Shown here: positions 33,763 through 45,252 of the stretch, in pieces
Layout of the letters: each line of letters opens with the position of its first letter
Numbering within the stretch: position 1 is the first letter of the stretch
Source of the DNA: Hymenolepis diminuta
Taxonomy: Eukaryota; Platyhelminthes; Cestoda; Cyclophyllidea; Hymenolepididae
Assembly: GCA_900708905.1 (NCBI GenBank)
Contig: CAADRB010000008.1
Span: forward strand, 2,530,611-2,594,610
Direction: 5' to 3'
Length of the DNA: 64,000 bases
Made by a program: the position numbers and the translations under genes
The notes under the pieces: generated by a model
What the model was told of the DNA's origin: nothing
The model's input: only the letters and a program-made list of their open reading frames with translations
Database searches by the model: none

Positions 33763-35686
33763 TTAAATTAGACAAAAGGCTATAACTGCTATAGTTGCTA
33801 CAGTCCCTATAACCGATTTCCATCCAAAATAGCCGGTAGCCCCCTCTTCGTCACTCTGTTTAGAAGATTCTTCGGTGTTGTTACCTATGACCTAAAAATA
33901 AAATATATTAACGCAATCAAACAGTAAATAACAACTTAAATGAAAGTGTAAGAGATTTATACTGATCACAATAATGAGCACCTAAAATACGTACTGCGTT
34001 CTGTGGTGCAACACCAAGTTTTTTCAATGCAGACAAAATGCGTTCCTTTAAAGCAACACGAAGCAGATTAATATCTATTCAGTCTAAATCCAATACTACC
34101 AATTAATCATAAGTTGCAAACCTGGATGGATTCCACTTTGGTAAGTTTTTCCAGGACCTGAGAAGCATTTACCTGCTGAAAAAAAAGATCGTAAGCCACT
34201 AAATACGTCATTGATGAAGAAGTCCAAGTAGGTTAAGCTAATAACTTCGCAAGTAGGTGGAGTGTAGGTCAATGAAAAAGCTAGCATAACGAGGTATACT
34301 CATATTCACATATCCGGTTAGTCAAACATTAATAGCCATTATGTCAAGATGGTGGCCCCCTCTCGCCCTTGCACCCCTTTATGTTTCTCGATCAATCACT
34401 TTAACTTTCATATTTTTAAACATCTTTTTGACCTTTCCTGTTTCTATTTAGATCACTACCTCTGCAAGTTAACCACATTGAGGCTTTTAAGGACAGCAGC
34501 TTAATCGCTTTTCTCTGCCCAACGCCCAGGATGCAGTTTTCTTATGATAACATAAAGACACGTTCATTTCTAGACTTGTGAAGTTTGGTTCACTGAGGGA
34601 ATAATTGACAAACAGATCTACACGCACCGACCGATATTGACTTCATCGCAAATTGAATTTACGCAATTAGCTAATCTTCCTGAACACAACCCATAATACC
34701 AAATATGACCGCATGTATATATAGGATAGGAAAACAAACCTGTATGCCCAAATTTTCATTCTGTTTAGCAATTTGTGATTTTATATCCTCCTAAAAGTTA
34801 ATAATACAATTAATAAATGTCCGCATATTTACAAACCTGGGCAGAACCGATTTCTTCCAGCCTGTCTAGGAAATCACTTAAGTCAGCCTAGAAGAGAACA
34901 ATAAACATCAATATTTGAACGCATTATCAGCATATCAAGTAATAAAGAGCCATACTATTTGTGGAGTGCGGTACCGAAGCCAAGTTACGAAAAAGGAAAA
35001 GATCCCAACAATTACTGATCCGATTATGGCCCATATGCGCATTCGCTGATCATAATTCCTCTCTTCCGCATGAAGATATCGCATAAGGCTAGTAAAATTG
35101 TCATATGCAGCTTTTTCACGTAAATCTGCTTCACAATGTTCCCTAGATAGTCGGGCTTCCTCTCGTGCCAGCTTTTTTAAGGGAATATTTGTGATTTAAT
35201 TGTAGAAATGACAACTAACCTCATGTTCCTTTGTGATTAATGGAAGATAAGAATCATCAGCAATAGAGGTGACTTTCACCTTTTTATTTACTTCGCTTCT
35301 TTTCTTCTGAATGTCAAACAAAGATTGTTGCAGAGTTCGTCGCGTTAGTTGCCTCGCTACAAAATCTTGTTCAGCCTGTAAACCTAAACGAGATAAAATT
35401 TGCAGACCTGTAGGAGATCACCATGAGCCTTTGTTACAGAATCCCTCCCTGAAATTCGATCGTAAATGCTGGTGAATTTGCCAATAGAGAAATCAATATC
35501 GGAATTCAATGTGCTTCCCAATCGACTGTATGCTGATTTTATGGTGACTAGATGTTTACTGTCCTTAACAAAAGAACCCCATTTTGGTAGCATATTAAGT
35601 TTATTAAACTTAAAATCATTCCTATTCAGATTTTCTCTAATAAAAGAGAAAATTTTTGGAAAGAACCGCCGATAATTCCCCGACAT
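33763..35686 (-). CDS. CCDC51: CCDC51/MITOK-like mitochondrial coiled-coil membrane protein
   Basis: In mammals CCDC51 (MITOK) is an inner-membrane protein described as the pore subunit of the mitochondrial ATP-sensitive potassium channel. Eight exons, all phase 0: 35408-35686, 35220-35375, 34956-35171, 34837-34887, 34740-34790, 34122-34175, 33995-34045, 33763-33891. They give 328 residues (human about 411). The start MSGNYRRFFPKIFSFIREN is basic and amphipathic, as in a mitochondrial presequence. YDRISGRDSVTKAHGD matches the family's YE-x-F-GL-x-EV-x-EAQGN region. A charged coiled-coil segment precedes membrane segment 1 (about 192-210, RIWAIIGSVIVGIFSFFV). A second coiled coil and membrane segment 2 at the C-terminus (about 311-328) follow. 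ATG at 35684-35686 is the first in-frame ATG. The exon 7 acceptor choice (TTTAAAG) is set by phase. Family call is from recalled pattern; the yeast Mdm33/She9-type proteins are the alternative. Confidence 0.82.
34172..34178 (-). other. NAGNAG tandem splice acceptor in the CCDC51-like gene
   Basis: On the minus strand the acceptor reads TTTTTTTTCAGCAG. Use of the first AG gives a 54-nt exon (starting Q-V-N-A); use of the second gives 51 nt, dropping one Gln. Both keep the frame. Confidence 0.6.
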
Positions 35687-38600
35687 CAACCACCTACCGC
35701 GCAGAATAAAAGGCTGATATTACGCCTTTATTTCAGCACACGAAAAAGAAGTTTTATAGGTCATAGGTTATCATATTTTATTATCTCTATACACATATCC
35801 CAGAACTTTGCTCAAACTCTTTTTTGAATTTCTTAATGTTAATATGGTAAAATGTGCATCAGTAAAGGACAAGACTAATTCATAAACAGGACAATATTTC
35901 ATTTCCGTTTAATCATATTTTAATAATAGTGGATGATGTTGTCAATAAAGTATGTAAGATAAGACAGTTGATGAGTCCAGGTTTATTTATATTTTTTCGA
36001 GTATATATCTTATGGAATAAATGAAAAACAGACGAAACCAAACACTCAAACTGATAGTACGAACCTCGTTGGATTATCAATATATTTCCCAAATTTACTT
36101 AATATTCATTGTTAATATAATTTTATCAAATCATTTTCTCATTTAGAAGTTATGTGAGCTTTTACCTTTTAAACCATATTTATTATATTATATTCATGAA
36201 AAATTTGTCTGCTACTACTCCATCAGACACTAAATGTTTTGTATTTTTTACATTTTTCACCTTTTGAAACATCTGATGGTAATTCAACCGCCATATACGT
36301 TACGATAACTGATTTTTATCCCTTATTATTATTCACGATAATGAAAAGCATTAGTATATTTTTAATTGTTAGAGGCATTAGAAATCGGATTACTGATAGT
36401 CCAGCATATAGTAAAGAGAAGGGGATCAAAAAGATGCTGAGAGCTATATGAAGGTATAAATCAGTTTTATTTCATATGATTTTCAAGGTTGAGTTGTACA
36501 GTATTTACTCAATGAATAGTTCACTTTCCAAAAGTTAAATTTCATCATCCGTCCTCGAGATTGCAGCAAGTACTTGTCTACGATATTCAGCGTTTATTGA
36601 CCGGTATTTTTCAATCAGGAAGTATCAGTCTTGGCATTTCACTATATTTTTCTCCAAATCATTGAGAAGACAAAATTATTCGTACATTTAATACCACTTT
36701 CGGCAAATATTACGCATTGTTCTATAATATTAGGTATATTTTTTGACGCTTTCCAATTCTGAACACTGTATCCTACTTTTTCGAACATTTTCGACGCTGT
36801 CTCTATGACTGTGTGTATACAATTTTGAATATCAAATAGGATTTAATGAATGACAAAAGAATGATTTGAATTAAATTTAAGCATCGTAATTAACGATATG
36901 CAAGCAAACAGTGCTCAAATTACAAAGGTGTTCATATGAGCTGATAAGAGATATATGCTAATAAATATGGAATACACCGATCAGAACAGGAACTAATAAA
37001 TAATAGGATTATCCTACGTTATATGTTCTCCTTCACTTCTCCCCATATTTTGCCTTTAAATACGCTTCTCCTGAACGCTGTCACTATTGCGGTATTTAAC
37101 AAGCACGGTCGATAAACGTTGACTGACGTCTATTCGCACGTAACTTACATTCATAACAATATGTAAATTTAAATTTAAATTGTAATCCTTGTTTTCATCT
37201 TAAAAGCTTCGAATAAAATTGAAAGTATGTCAAATTGATAAATGTGCATTCATGTGATGTGTTAACGCATGTCTGTTGTTATGTTTCTTATAATACCTTC
37301 AGATTTAATTTGATTTCCATGATGTGGAATTCACATAGACAATAGCAATCCACTCAGTAAATCATCACTTGAAGACATTTTCTGTTGAACATGATTGAAA
37401 TGTTGGTCTGGTTACTTAACATTTAGATAAGTAAATTGGATGCCTTTTGCCATAGTCAGCTGATGTCTGTCAACACTTGGCGATTAGAAATAATTGACTG
37501 ACGATAAGATCTCAACTATAGTGTCCACAGGTGGTCCCGCTGTGTGGTTCCGTGTTTTCACATAGATACCTAAACAGGCGTCGATCATCACACTGAGACT
37601 TCAACGACGAGACATAGCTGACGTCTAACGAAGAGATGTTTTGATTATTGATAAATTGGAGTGGCTTGCTTGCCATCTCCGAACTGATCTGACAACATGA
37701 GTGGCTTGACTTATTTCATCTATTCGATCGATGTGGCCCTCGATAGACTTGATGTTACTACACTTTTGGCAATCTCTGAAAAATCTAGCAACTTCATTGA
37801 TAACTTATTTCTTCTATGCAGCTCCGGTACATCAATTCTCTATTTTCCTTTTTAATCTAATCCATCATTTTTCAGGTTGTCAGATATTCTCCTCAGATTT
37901 AGGAACAAAATTACTTCTCATTTTTAAAGCGGGTTTACTCCATATTTGAGATTTTTCTTACAACATCTCTCGAGATGGAATATCAAGAACGCTCAAAAAA
38001 TGGCTTCTATTGACAACCGGTCTCTGTATTCCATATCACTGGGCGATTAACAATTACTGGAATTGCCCACATCAAAATTCAAGCGGAAATTTAAATGATA
38101 ATAATGATACTTGCATATGTCAACTTCGGACGCATGAAAAGCTCAATGCTGAGTGGTTTCTGGTCTATAGTGAGTCCATTTCTAAATGGGTATATTTGCT
38201 TAATTATATTCATTTTTTGCATTATTTGTGCACTTATATTATGGACAATACGATGTCCTGAGAAGTCTCCACCCCGGAAGAACATGAAAGCATTTCTTAA
38301 TTTTCACATTTTTGCAATTCATACAGCCAAAATAGGGCTTCCTGCAAAACTTCCAAGAATCCCCAAGTTGACTCTCATTTACTTATTCTGTTAGCAAAGT
38401 CTAATCTCAAATGCGTCTTTCCTAACTTTCAGACATTATCATCTTGTTTCTTACTTGCCTGTTGCTTAGCTAATCCCAGAAATTTTGAATTTCATATATC
38501 AATAAATTGTACTTCATCTACTGCTACTAAACGTCACACAGCCTAACTTGTTTAGTATATAAATCAGCACTTTAATGAAGGATATTTAGACATGGATGAT

Positions 38601-38953
38601 TATATAACTTAAAAACGAAAGGTGAAATTTCGGCATTTTAACTGATTGAAACAATCAAAAAGTAGATAATTGAATAAAGCAGGAAAAATTAGTCGATTCA
38701 AAGTAAATTCGTCTGAAAATTCATAATAATCAATAGAAGTGGAAGAAATATTGCAGCGTTACATAGTTAATTTATAAACCCATTAAATGAGGTTTTTTGT
38801 TATAATAAAATTTTCAAGAGAAAACGTAGATAAGCTTTATTTAATTTTATGTTTCACTTTTATAAACTTAGAGGACGCTAACGTAATACTTTGATTTACT
38901 AGATTGTGAGGTGTATGATTCAACTGCTCTTTGAATGACCTTGCCGTATAAAC
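35687..38953. other. Intergenic region
   Basis: The repeat R4 copy lies at 36505-36660. Near 38095-38300 there is a hydrophobic open frame (GYICLIIFIFCIICALILW then a basic tail) that could be a membrane-spanning exon, but I could not connect it to other exons. Nothing else is supported. Confidence 0.5.
36505..36660 (+). repeat. Dispersed repeat R4, copy 2
   Basis: Shares GTCCTCGAGATTGCAG, TCTACGATATTCAGCG, TTATTGACCGGTATTTTTCA and GTATCAGTCTTG with the copy at 21795-21960, with many substitutions. No coding content is seen. Confidence 0.5.
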
Positions 38954-39844
38954 ATGCTGCTCCGCGTGTTTCAGCATGTTTCGCGTGCTCTTGTCACCAA
39001 AACGCCTCGTCCTAAGTTACTAGCTCAAAAACCGCAATCTGGATACTTTTCTACAGCCCCGACAACGTAATATGTATGTTATAGATGAACAGATTTTTCA
39101 GAGTGCAATTGACTTTTGAATGGCCTGATGGTGGAGGTCGAAAAACAGTTCAGGCTAACGTCGGTGATACGCTATTTGACGTTGTTTTAAACAATAATTT
39201 AGATATCGATGGCTTCGGTAGTCATTTTTTTTGCAATATTTATTTATCAAGGTGCTTGTGATGGTGAATTGGCCTGTTCAACTTGTCATCTTATTTTGAG
39301 TGATGACGTTTACAATAGACTTCCCAATCCGCCTTCAGAGGAAGAATTGGATTTACTCGATACTGCCCCCCTTATTACTGACACGTAGGTTATTTTTATG
39401 ACCTTTTCCTTTAAGTAATGTTTTAAAGCTTTGCATATTCGTCTGTATTCATATTTTTCTCCCATTATGAATTGGAAAATTTTGCGCAAATATCTGGTAA
39501 TTGGAAAGTTTCATTCATAGTGAAGGAACAGCCTTCGCAACACTTCAGTCAATTTTGATTTTACTTATCAACTCAATACTTATTTTGGCCTTATTAATTT
39601 GAGGTTTAACGTCACCTTCTCCTTATTCGTCTGTTGTTGCTAATTCGTTTATTTTCACAGAGGTGTAACCATTGACAATTATGACATCTGCGTAGTCCAT
39701 TTTTGGGCCTTATTTCTGTGTCAATTTTACACTTATTCCCCCTTTTTCTTTAGGTCCCGACTCGGTTGCCAGGTTATTGTTTCTGAGGAAATGGACGGTG
39801 CCCTAATTAAAATCCCGGAGTTTGTCTTCGACACACGACCCTAA
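38954..39844 (+). CDS. FDX2: Mitochondrial adrenodoxin-type [2Fe-2S] ferredoxin
   Basis: Mitochondrial electron carrier that receives electrons from ferredoxin reductase and serves iron-sulfur cluster assembly or related reactions. Exons 38954-39066, 39102-39217, 39252-39384 and 39754-39844 give 150 residues; introns 1 and 2 are only 35 and 34 nt. The N-terminus MLLRVFQHVSRALVTKTPRP is an Arg-rich presequence ending near GYFSTAP. The cluster ligands are C79, C85, C88 and C126, seen as ACDGELACSTCH and RLGCQVIV, the C-x5-C-x2-C...C pattern of the family. LPNPPSEEELDLLDTAPL resembles FDX2 more than FDX1, but the C-terminus stops short at FDTRP without the longer FDX2 extension. Exon 2 may instead begin at 39093, also in frame. 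AATAAA follows at 40163. The family is certain; the FDX2 label is likely. Confidence 0.93.
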
Positions 39845-41921
39845 TTGTAAGTACATTATTCCATTCTTCTTGATTTTATAATTTTGCTAGCTCACTTTCA
39901 TCAGCCCTTCATTTTCGCTACAAAATACTCCAGCATGTCTGTTTTTATTGTATTCGATTTTCATGAATACATTTCCTTTAAATTGTAATGCCGCAATATT
40001 TGTTCTTCCATTCGTGGGTTTCAGTATTTATGTAGTTGGGAATTATTATGCTTATAGAAAGTAAAATTGTATAGTGTTTACCATGATGGATTTCCAGGAA
40101 CAGGGGCCATCTTCCGAATGGCATTTTTAATAGCCCCTCTTTAATGTTTTATGTGGTTTCTCAATAAAAAATGGAAAGAGTTTAAGTCTTTGTCACGTTC
40201 AGTAAGTCTAGTTATGCCAATATTTCCTGATTTTTTTTAACCCGCTATTTGTTTTTATTTACTGTACTTGAGTACTCGTAAAGTTTATTTGTTTGGTTAC
40301 GTTGCTTGTATTTCCTTCCGGGAATTTACTGTTTAGTCTATAAACTCCTGGAAAATTGTATTCTTTTTACCCAGTAACGGTTTAGAGTCCACAATTGATT
40401 AGTGTTCACAATTCAACTATACTAAATGCATAGGTTAACATTTTCTCGTAGTATTTTGGTTACTGCGATCATTGAAGGAAGGTATTTTCGACCACTGAGG
40501 AAAGACTAATCAATCACCAGTAGTCAAGTTCTTTTAGGGGAGGCTCTTTGGGTCGTACACTAAACACATTCCAGTGTATCATGTTATAGACAAGAAGTAT
40601 GCATTATCATTCTTGTCTCAATGGATAGTTTGGACAGGATTAGTTTACACACCTTTATCTTGTAAGCTACCAAACGCTGCAATGGAGGAATTAGGTTTTG
40701 CTAACAACCTCACCAGTCAGTACAGAAACTCTCCAGTACTCATGTCAACATGGAGGAACTATACCCATTGCCTCAGTTAGTTGTGGAGATATACTCAACA
40801 CAGTTCTATGCTGCTTGAGAGAGCAGTTTTCATTGCGGCAATATAGTCGCTTCCTTTCATTTTTGTGATCTTGTGTCCTTTTATTATATCTTTTCACGCC
40901 TATAAGATATTCTTTAAAAGACTTTGGACTCTGTTTTGATCTTTAAGCGTCAATCATAAGATGACTCTTATCACTATAGATTGTCATTGCTATTTTCATG
41001 AATTATCTTGTTGGAAAATGCGCATGCCTTCTTTCGATTTCATTTGCTGATTCTGAATCAGTACCACTGTTCGATACTCTGTGGACAACTAATTATACCC
41101 TTGTTGCAACCTGGCTTTATATTACTCATCGCCTTAAATATAAACGCTTGATTTATGTAGGCTTATATCATTGTGGGTCTTGAGGTCTTCATGGGTTTCG
41201 ATATGCTAATCTCATGTTTCTTACCGTCATCTTACAAGCATCTTTACTGTAAGTACGATTTTATTGAAAATAAATATTAAATTAAATTAATCAACTGGTC
41301 AATAAGCTATAAACCTACTTAGAAAACAGAGCAATTCCCAAAATTTGGACATTTATCGTGAAACAGTGGATTATGTCCAGTAAGTAACAGGCTTAGAATC
41401 TGGATCTAATTATTCGATTTATAAAACTGCTTTTGGTGTCCTGACTTTATTTTCTAATTCTACTTGACCACCTCCCCTTAACCCATATTGTATTGCATTA
41501 CTTTTTACTATGTTCAGCTGCTTTTCCATGATGAAGAAACTGCATTTTTTGCATTGTCGTTAGTTATGGGTAAATTAATAGTGCGACCAAATAACCGTTA
41601 ATAAGATATTTAGACATATGAGTTCCATAGAAATAATAGTTTATATTTTCATTTAGTTAAAATGAAGTGATATTACCTTGTGTAAATTGCCGGGGGAAAG
41701 CATAAATTATCATTCATTAAAGTTTATGTTTTAAATGAATGTAGCAAGGGAAAAGGTTTGGTAAAATGAATATTATTTTCAGTTGATAAAATGAGTGATT
41801 TGAGTGTTTCATTTTCATGTATATGTGAATGAAGGAGGGGTGAAAGAGTGGTATGATGAATGCGATATTCAGTTGATGAGGCATGGGTGATACAGGGAGT
41901 TCTTTTGGTGTCTCCTTTTGT
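39845..41921. other. Intergenic region
   Basis: It contains the ferredoxin 3' UTR and about 1.8 kb of AT-rich sequence. The open frames, up to 68 codons at 40574-40780, lack any family pattern. I see no other feature. Confidence 0.5.
40163..40168 (+). terminator. AATAAA polyadenylation signal of the ferredoxin gene
   Basis: First canonical AATAAA downstream of the ferredoxin stop codon, about 320 nt away. Confidence 0.4.
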
Positions 41922-42110
41922 TTAAAATCCACCAAAACCGCCACCACCACCGTCACAACAACAGCACTGACAACAAACAGGTTTGCAGCAGACACAACAA
42001 CACGGTTTACAGCAGCAGCAGCAACAATTGTTACCAAAGAGCTTCTTGAAGATGAAATAATTTAGGAGGAGGTTGTTTAGGGAACCCTCAGTTGGGGGAT
42101 CGACTGTCAT
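41922..42110 (-). CDS. Small cysteine/glycine-rich protein
   Basis: Single-exon open frame of 62 residues. It has a leading segment MTVDPPTEGSLNNLLLNYF, then FIFKKLFGNN, then a block of 17 cysteines broken only by K-P, V and Q (six Cys, KP, three Cys, V, two Cys, KPV, two Cys, Q, four Cys), and ends D-GGGGG-F-GG-F. Synonymous codons vary (TGT and TGC, GGT, GGC and GGA), which argues for selection on protein rather than a simple repeat. The ATG is 4 nt after an AG following a pyrimidine-rich stretch, so a 5' splice or trans-splice acceptor is plausible. No signal peptide is seen. Function is unknown; a metal-binding, palmitoylated or keratin-like structural role is possible but unproven. Confidence 0.5.
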   Translation of the reverse strand: MTVDPPTEGSLNNLLLNYFIFKKLFGNNCCCCCCKPCCCVCCKPVCCQCCCCDGGGGGFGGF

Positions 42111-43930
42111 ACCTACTGCACTCTAGTGAAGTCAAGAAAAAGTGAATGCTCTATTTACCTCCCAGTTTAATTAAATGATCTTTTGCCCTCGCACCTAATG
42201 GCGCAATTTTGATTTGGTGACCTTAATTAATTTCGAGTTCGCAGAATCGAAGGATGACCTTTAAACAGGTACGTTTAATCAAAACTACAGGTGATTTGGA
42301 CTTTAAATTAGCTAAACTATAACCTATCCTCAACCCTTGACTTCATACTTTTGTTCTTTACGACATAGATATTGTTATCAAGTATTACTTCTCATTTTGG
42401 TTTATTTATTCCCTTCATCCTCCTATCTGTTATTCACCCTCTTAACTTCACGCGCTTATTCGGCTTACCAGTTTTGAAACTGGTGTCTTCTTTATGGTCT
42501 CCTAATGCAAATATCCATACTTTTTCATTTGTCCCTTCAATTTGCACTGAAGTTTATAGAAACCTGAAAAAGAGAGATTTTCTAGGTATCTCTATCGTGC
42601 TTCGATATTTCATGAACTTCAACTTCTTTTCAATGCTACTTAAAAACTCTATATGAAACATTACTTCGTATTTAGTACGTATCAAGCAGTTCTGTTTTAT
42701 TTAGTTCATTCGATAGAAGGAAAATGCCAAGTTAATAGGCATATCAAGGACACAGGTTGAACTGAAGGATATTTGACTTTCAATTTTTTCATGTACTGAT
42801 GGGCACTTAAGCATTTCTTTAAAGCTTGAATAGTGTCAGGTCTTTGGCCCTAGTTACTCCGTTTAAACCAATGATTGTATCTAAGGTACTATTTAAATAT
42901 TTTATTACACTATTTGCCGAAGGGGATGAGGAAGACAAAATGGAGGCTTTCAGTCTTGAAATGAAGGTATCTACTTAACTCCAGTTGTATTTAGGGCTTC
43001 CTTGTCGTTAAAATTTCATTCCTTGCGATTTTGAGAGCGTTCAGTTGGAGCTTAGCTTTCAAGGCAAGTGGATGAAATTTGTGGTGATTGCTGGTTTTCA
43101 GGAGCGAAGTTTCCATTCCCTTGCACACATTGAAATTTCATTTACTGTAAATCCGTTTGATTGTAGTTGAAGGCATACATCCGACTTGACCAATTTTCAA
43201 AGATAGGCTGACGGTGCCACTCGTTTTTAAGGTTACAGAGGCGTTTGTTAAGGTGTGCTAGTGGTGAAGTTAGCTGGATGAAACTACCTTACATGAATTT
43301 GACATAGCACAGCCCACTGGAGTCCACTATTTGGTATTTATTTCACTTTGAGCGAGCTCTACTATGTTAAAAAAATCAGCTTAGCTAATACCGATGACTG
43401 CTCTGACCAACAGAAGGAACTAATACGTCGAGATGTCATGACCAACCATTCAATTTAATCACCGTGGATATTAATTTAGTAATTTTAAACTTTGAAATAT
43501 TAACACTTAACCCGACAAATTATACCTGTTGTTTAAAGATGGGATGAATTATCAATTCAAATGGGGTAAGGTTCATTTGATGCCTTGATTTTATTTTCCA
43601 TTATTAAACATGATACATTGTCGAATCCATCTCACTCCTAAGCACTGTTTGTTATCAATTTCAGTCTATGTTAGAAAATATCCTTGTTTGATTTGATAGA
43701 TAAATAAATTTTATTCTAACATTCCTTTACACAAATTCTTAATTTTTTTTTTGTTTGTAGTACCAGTGGCAAAATTCTATTCACGTGATGTTGCTTCACT
43801 ACGCTTTTTATACTGTAAATTGTAGGATTTCAAGAATATATGCATTCTCTGCTTACTTTTCTTTTCTTTAATCTCATATCCATATATTCCACACTTTCAC
43901 GTAGGTTAACTCATTTCCTAGAAATCACAA
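42111..43930. other. Intergenic region
   Basis: AT-rich sequence upstream of the WKF-domain gene and of the Cys-rich ORF, which diverge from here. I see no further gene, repeat or RNA in it. Confidence 0.5.
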
Positions 43931-45252
43931 ATGGTTGATGCCCAAGCAGAGAAATTTTCGAAGAAACGCAAGAGGGTATTAGATATTAGCGGAAGACCAA
44001 AAGATGATGATGACTTGAAACAGAAATCGTCCAAAAAGGTAAGAGCTTCTGACGAAACAGTCACAGAATCGGCTGAAAATACTCCAATACAAATAAAATC
44101 TAAACGCAAGCCAAAGTTCACCTTAATCGCTGATTCTCACACACCTGGTGAGTGTTAAAATGACGTCTACTTAATTTAGATGAGTAGAAATTGTTGTTTA
44201 TTTTTGTTCCTACTATTAGGTAGGAATATCGACGAGGAAGAATCTAAATCAGCAAAGAGAAAATCAGTTCATTTCGCTGAAGAATTAGTACTTGAAGAGA
44301 GTCAAACTGCTGGAAGAAAGCCAATTCTTAACAAATCAATCTTGAAACCATCAAGTACATCCATCTTTTTTTTATTCTCTGAGAGCTTATGCATAAGTAG
44401 TATATTATTTCCAAATGATGCGTTCTGATGCCACTACACATTAAGTAATCTTATATTTTTACTTGAGTTCGCTTCAGAATTCAGTTTGTTAATGTCAGCA
44501 GGATACTTATACGTATATAAATAATATTGCATTTCTGATTTGGAAGGTAGGGATGCCAGTGCGGTTGAAGCGACTGCTACCACTGCGGACGACAAACAGG
44601 CAGCGTCAACAAAGAGGAAAAAGTTGAGTAAGAATGCGGTCAAACGTATCAAGTGGGTGAAACGTCATCGTAAGAAGACTGTCTCAAAGCGCAAACGCAA
44701 GGCTAATTTAAAGTTGGCTCGCGCAAGACCCCAGCGTGATGTTCAGGACCGTGTTGCTAAGGCAGTCGAATATCTCAATGCCTGGTATGAAAGTCCCGAG
44801 ACTTGGAAGTACCAGAAAATTGCCCAAATTTCCCTAATTAAGCACGCCTTCAACTCCCAACTGGTAGGTCCCATTGTTATTATATGCCAGTATTTTATGT
44901 CAACACTATATAACTTGGAGTTTATTACTTCCAATTGACAATTTTGTTGGCGTGTTTCAGATCAATAATGACACATTCGAATTGCTACTTCACTATCTTG
45001 CTGGAGTTCAGGGATCTGCATGCGATCGAATACGGTCAGTATGTCAGCAAGTGATCGATAACGTAGGTGCTCAACCAGAATCTCCGGCACTACCTTTGGC
45101 GATACCTGAATCAGAAGGTACATTTTACCACTTTTAAGCTGCATACTACTTATAATTCTCAGTTAACATTGTTGTTTTTAGATTCAGCTGGTGTAATCGG
45201 GAGGGCTAAACGAATGCTAGAGTTTGTACTACCGTCTAACTTTCAGTTATGA
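43931..45252 (+). CDS. C7orf50: WKF-domain protein, C7orf50-like
   Basis: Homologues (human C7orf50, yeast YCR016W family) are poorly characterised nucleolar proteins linked to ribosome biogenesis. Exons 43931-44147, 44220-44354, 44547-44863, 44961-45117 and 45182-45252, with all phases consistent, give 298 residues. The N-terminus is highly charged and carries basic nuclear-targeting clusters (KKRKRVLD, KRKKLSK, KRHRKKTVSKRKRK). The WKF domain follows: AVEYLNAWY, ETWKYQKIAQ at about 202-211, LIKHAFNS, then NNDTFELLLHYLAGVQG, and the C-terminal GRAKRMLEFVL, which matches the GRAQRIRQVL end of the family. RKSVHF at 86-91 fits the PP1-docking RVxF motif, followed by KPILNKSILKPS. The start is the first ATG of the frame. 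Exons 3-5 are secure; exons 1-2 rest on open frame and matching phase. Confidence 0.9.

Noticed and set aside
38010..38394. Overlapping frames resembling a Cys-containing extracellular segment and a membrane-spanning segment
   Set aside because: The two frames are offset by one base over the overlap and no splice arrangement joins them. Hydrophobic runs are common in AT-rich sequence, so it is kept only as a remark on the intergenic entry.
41883..42065. Plus-strand Thr/Ala-rich open frame
   Set aside because: It is the antisense shadow of the Cys/Gly-rich ORF, produced by its TGT/TGC and GGT codons.
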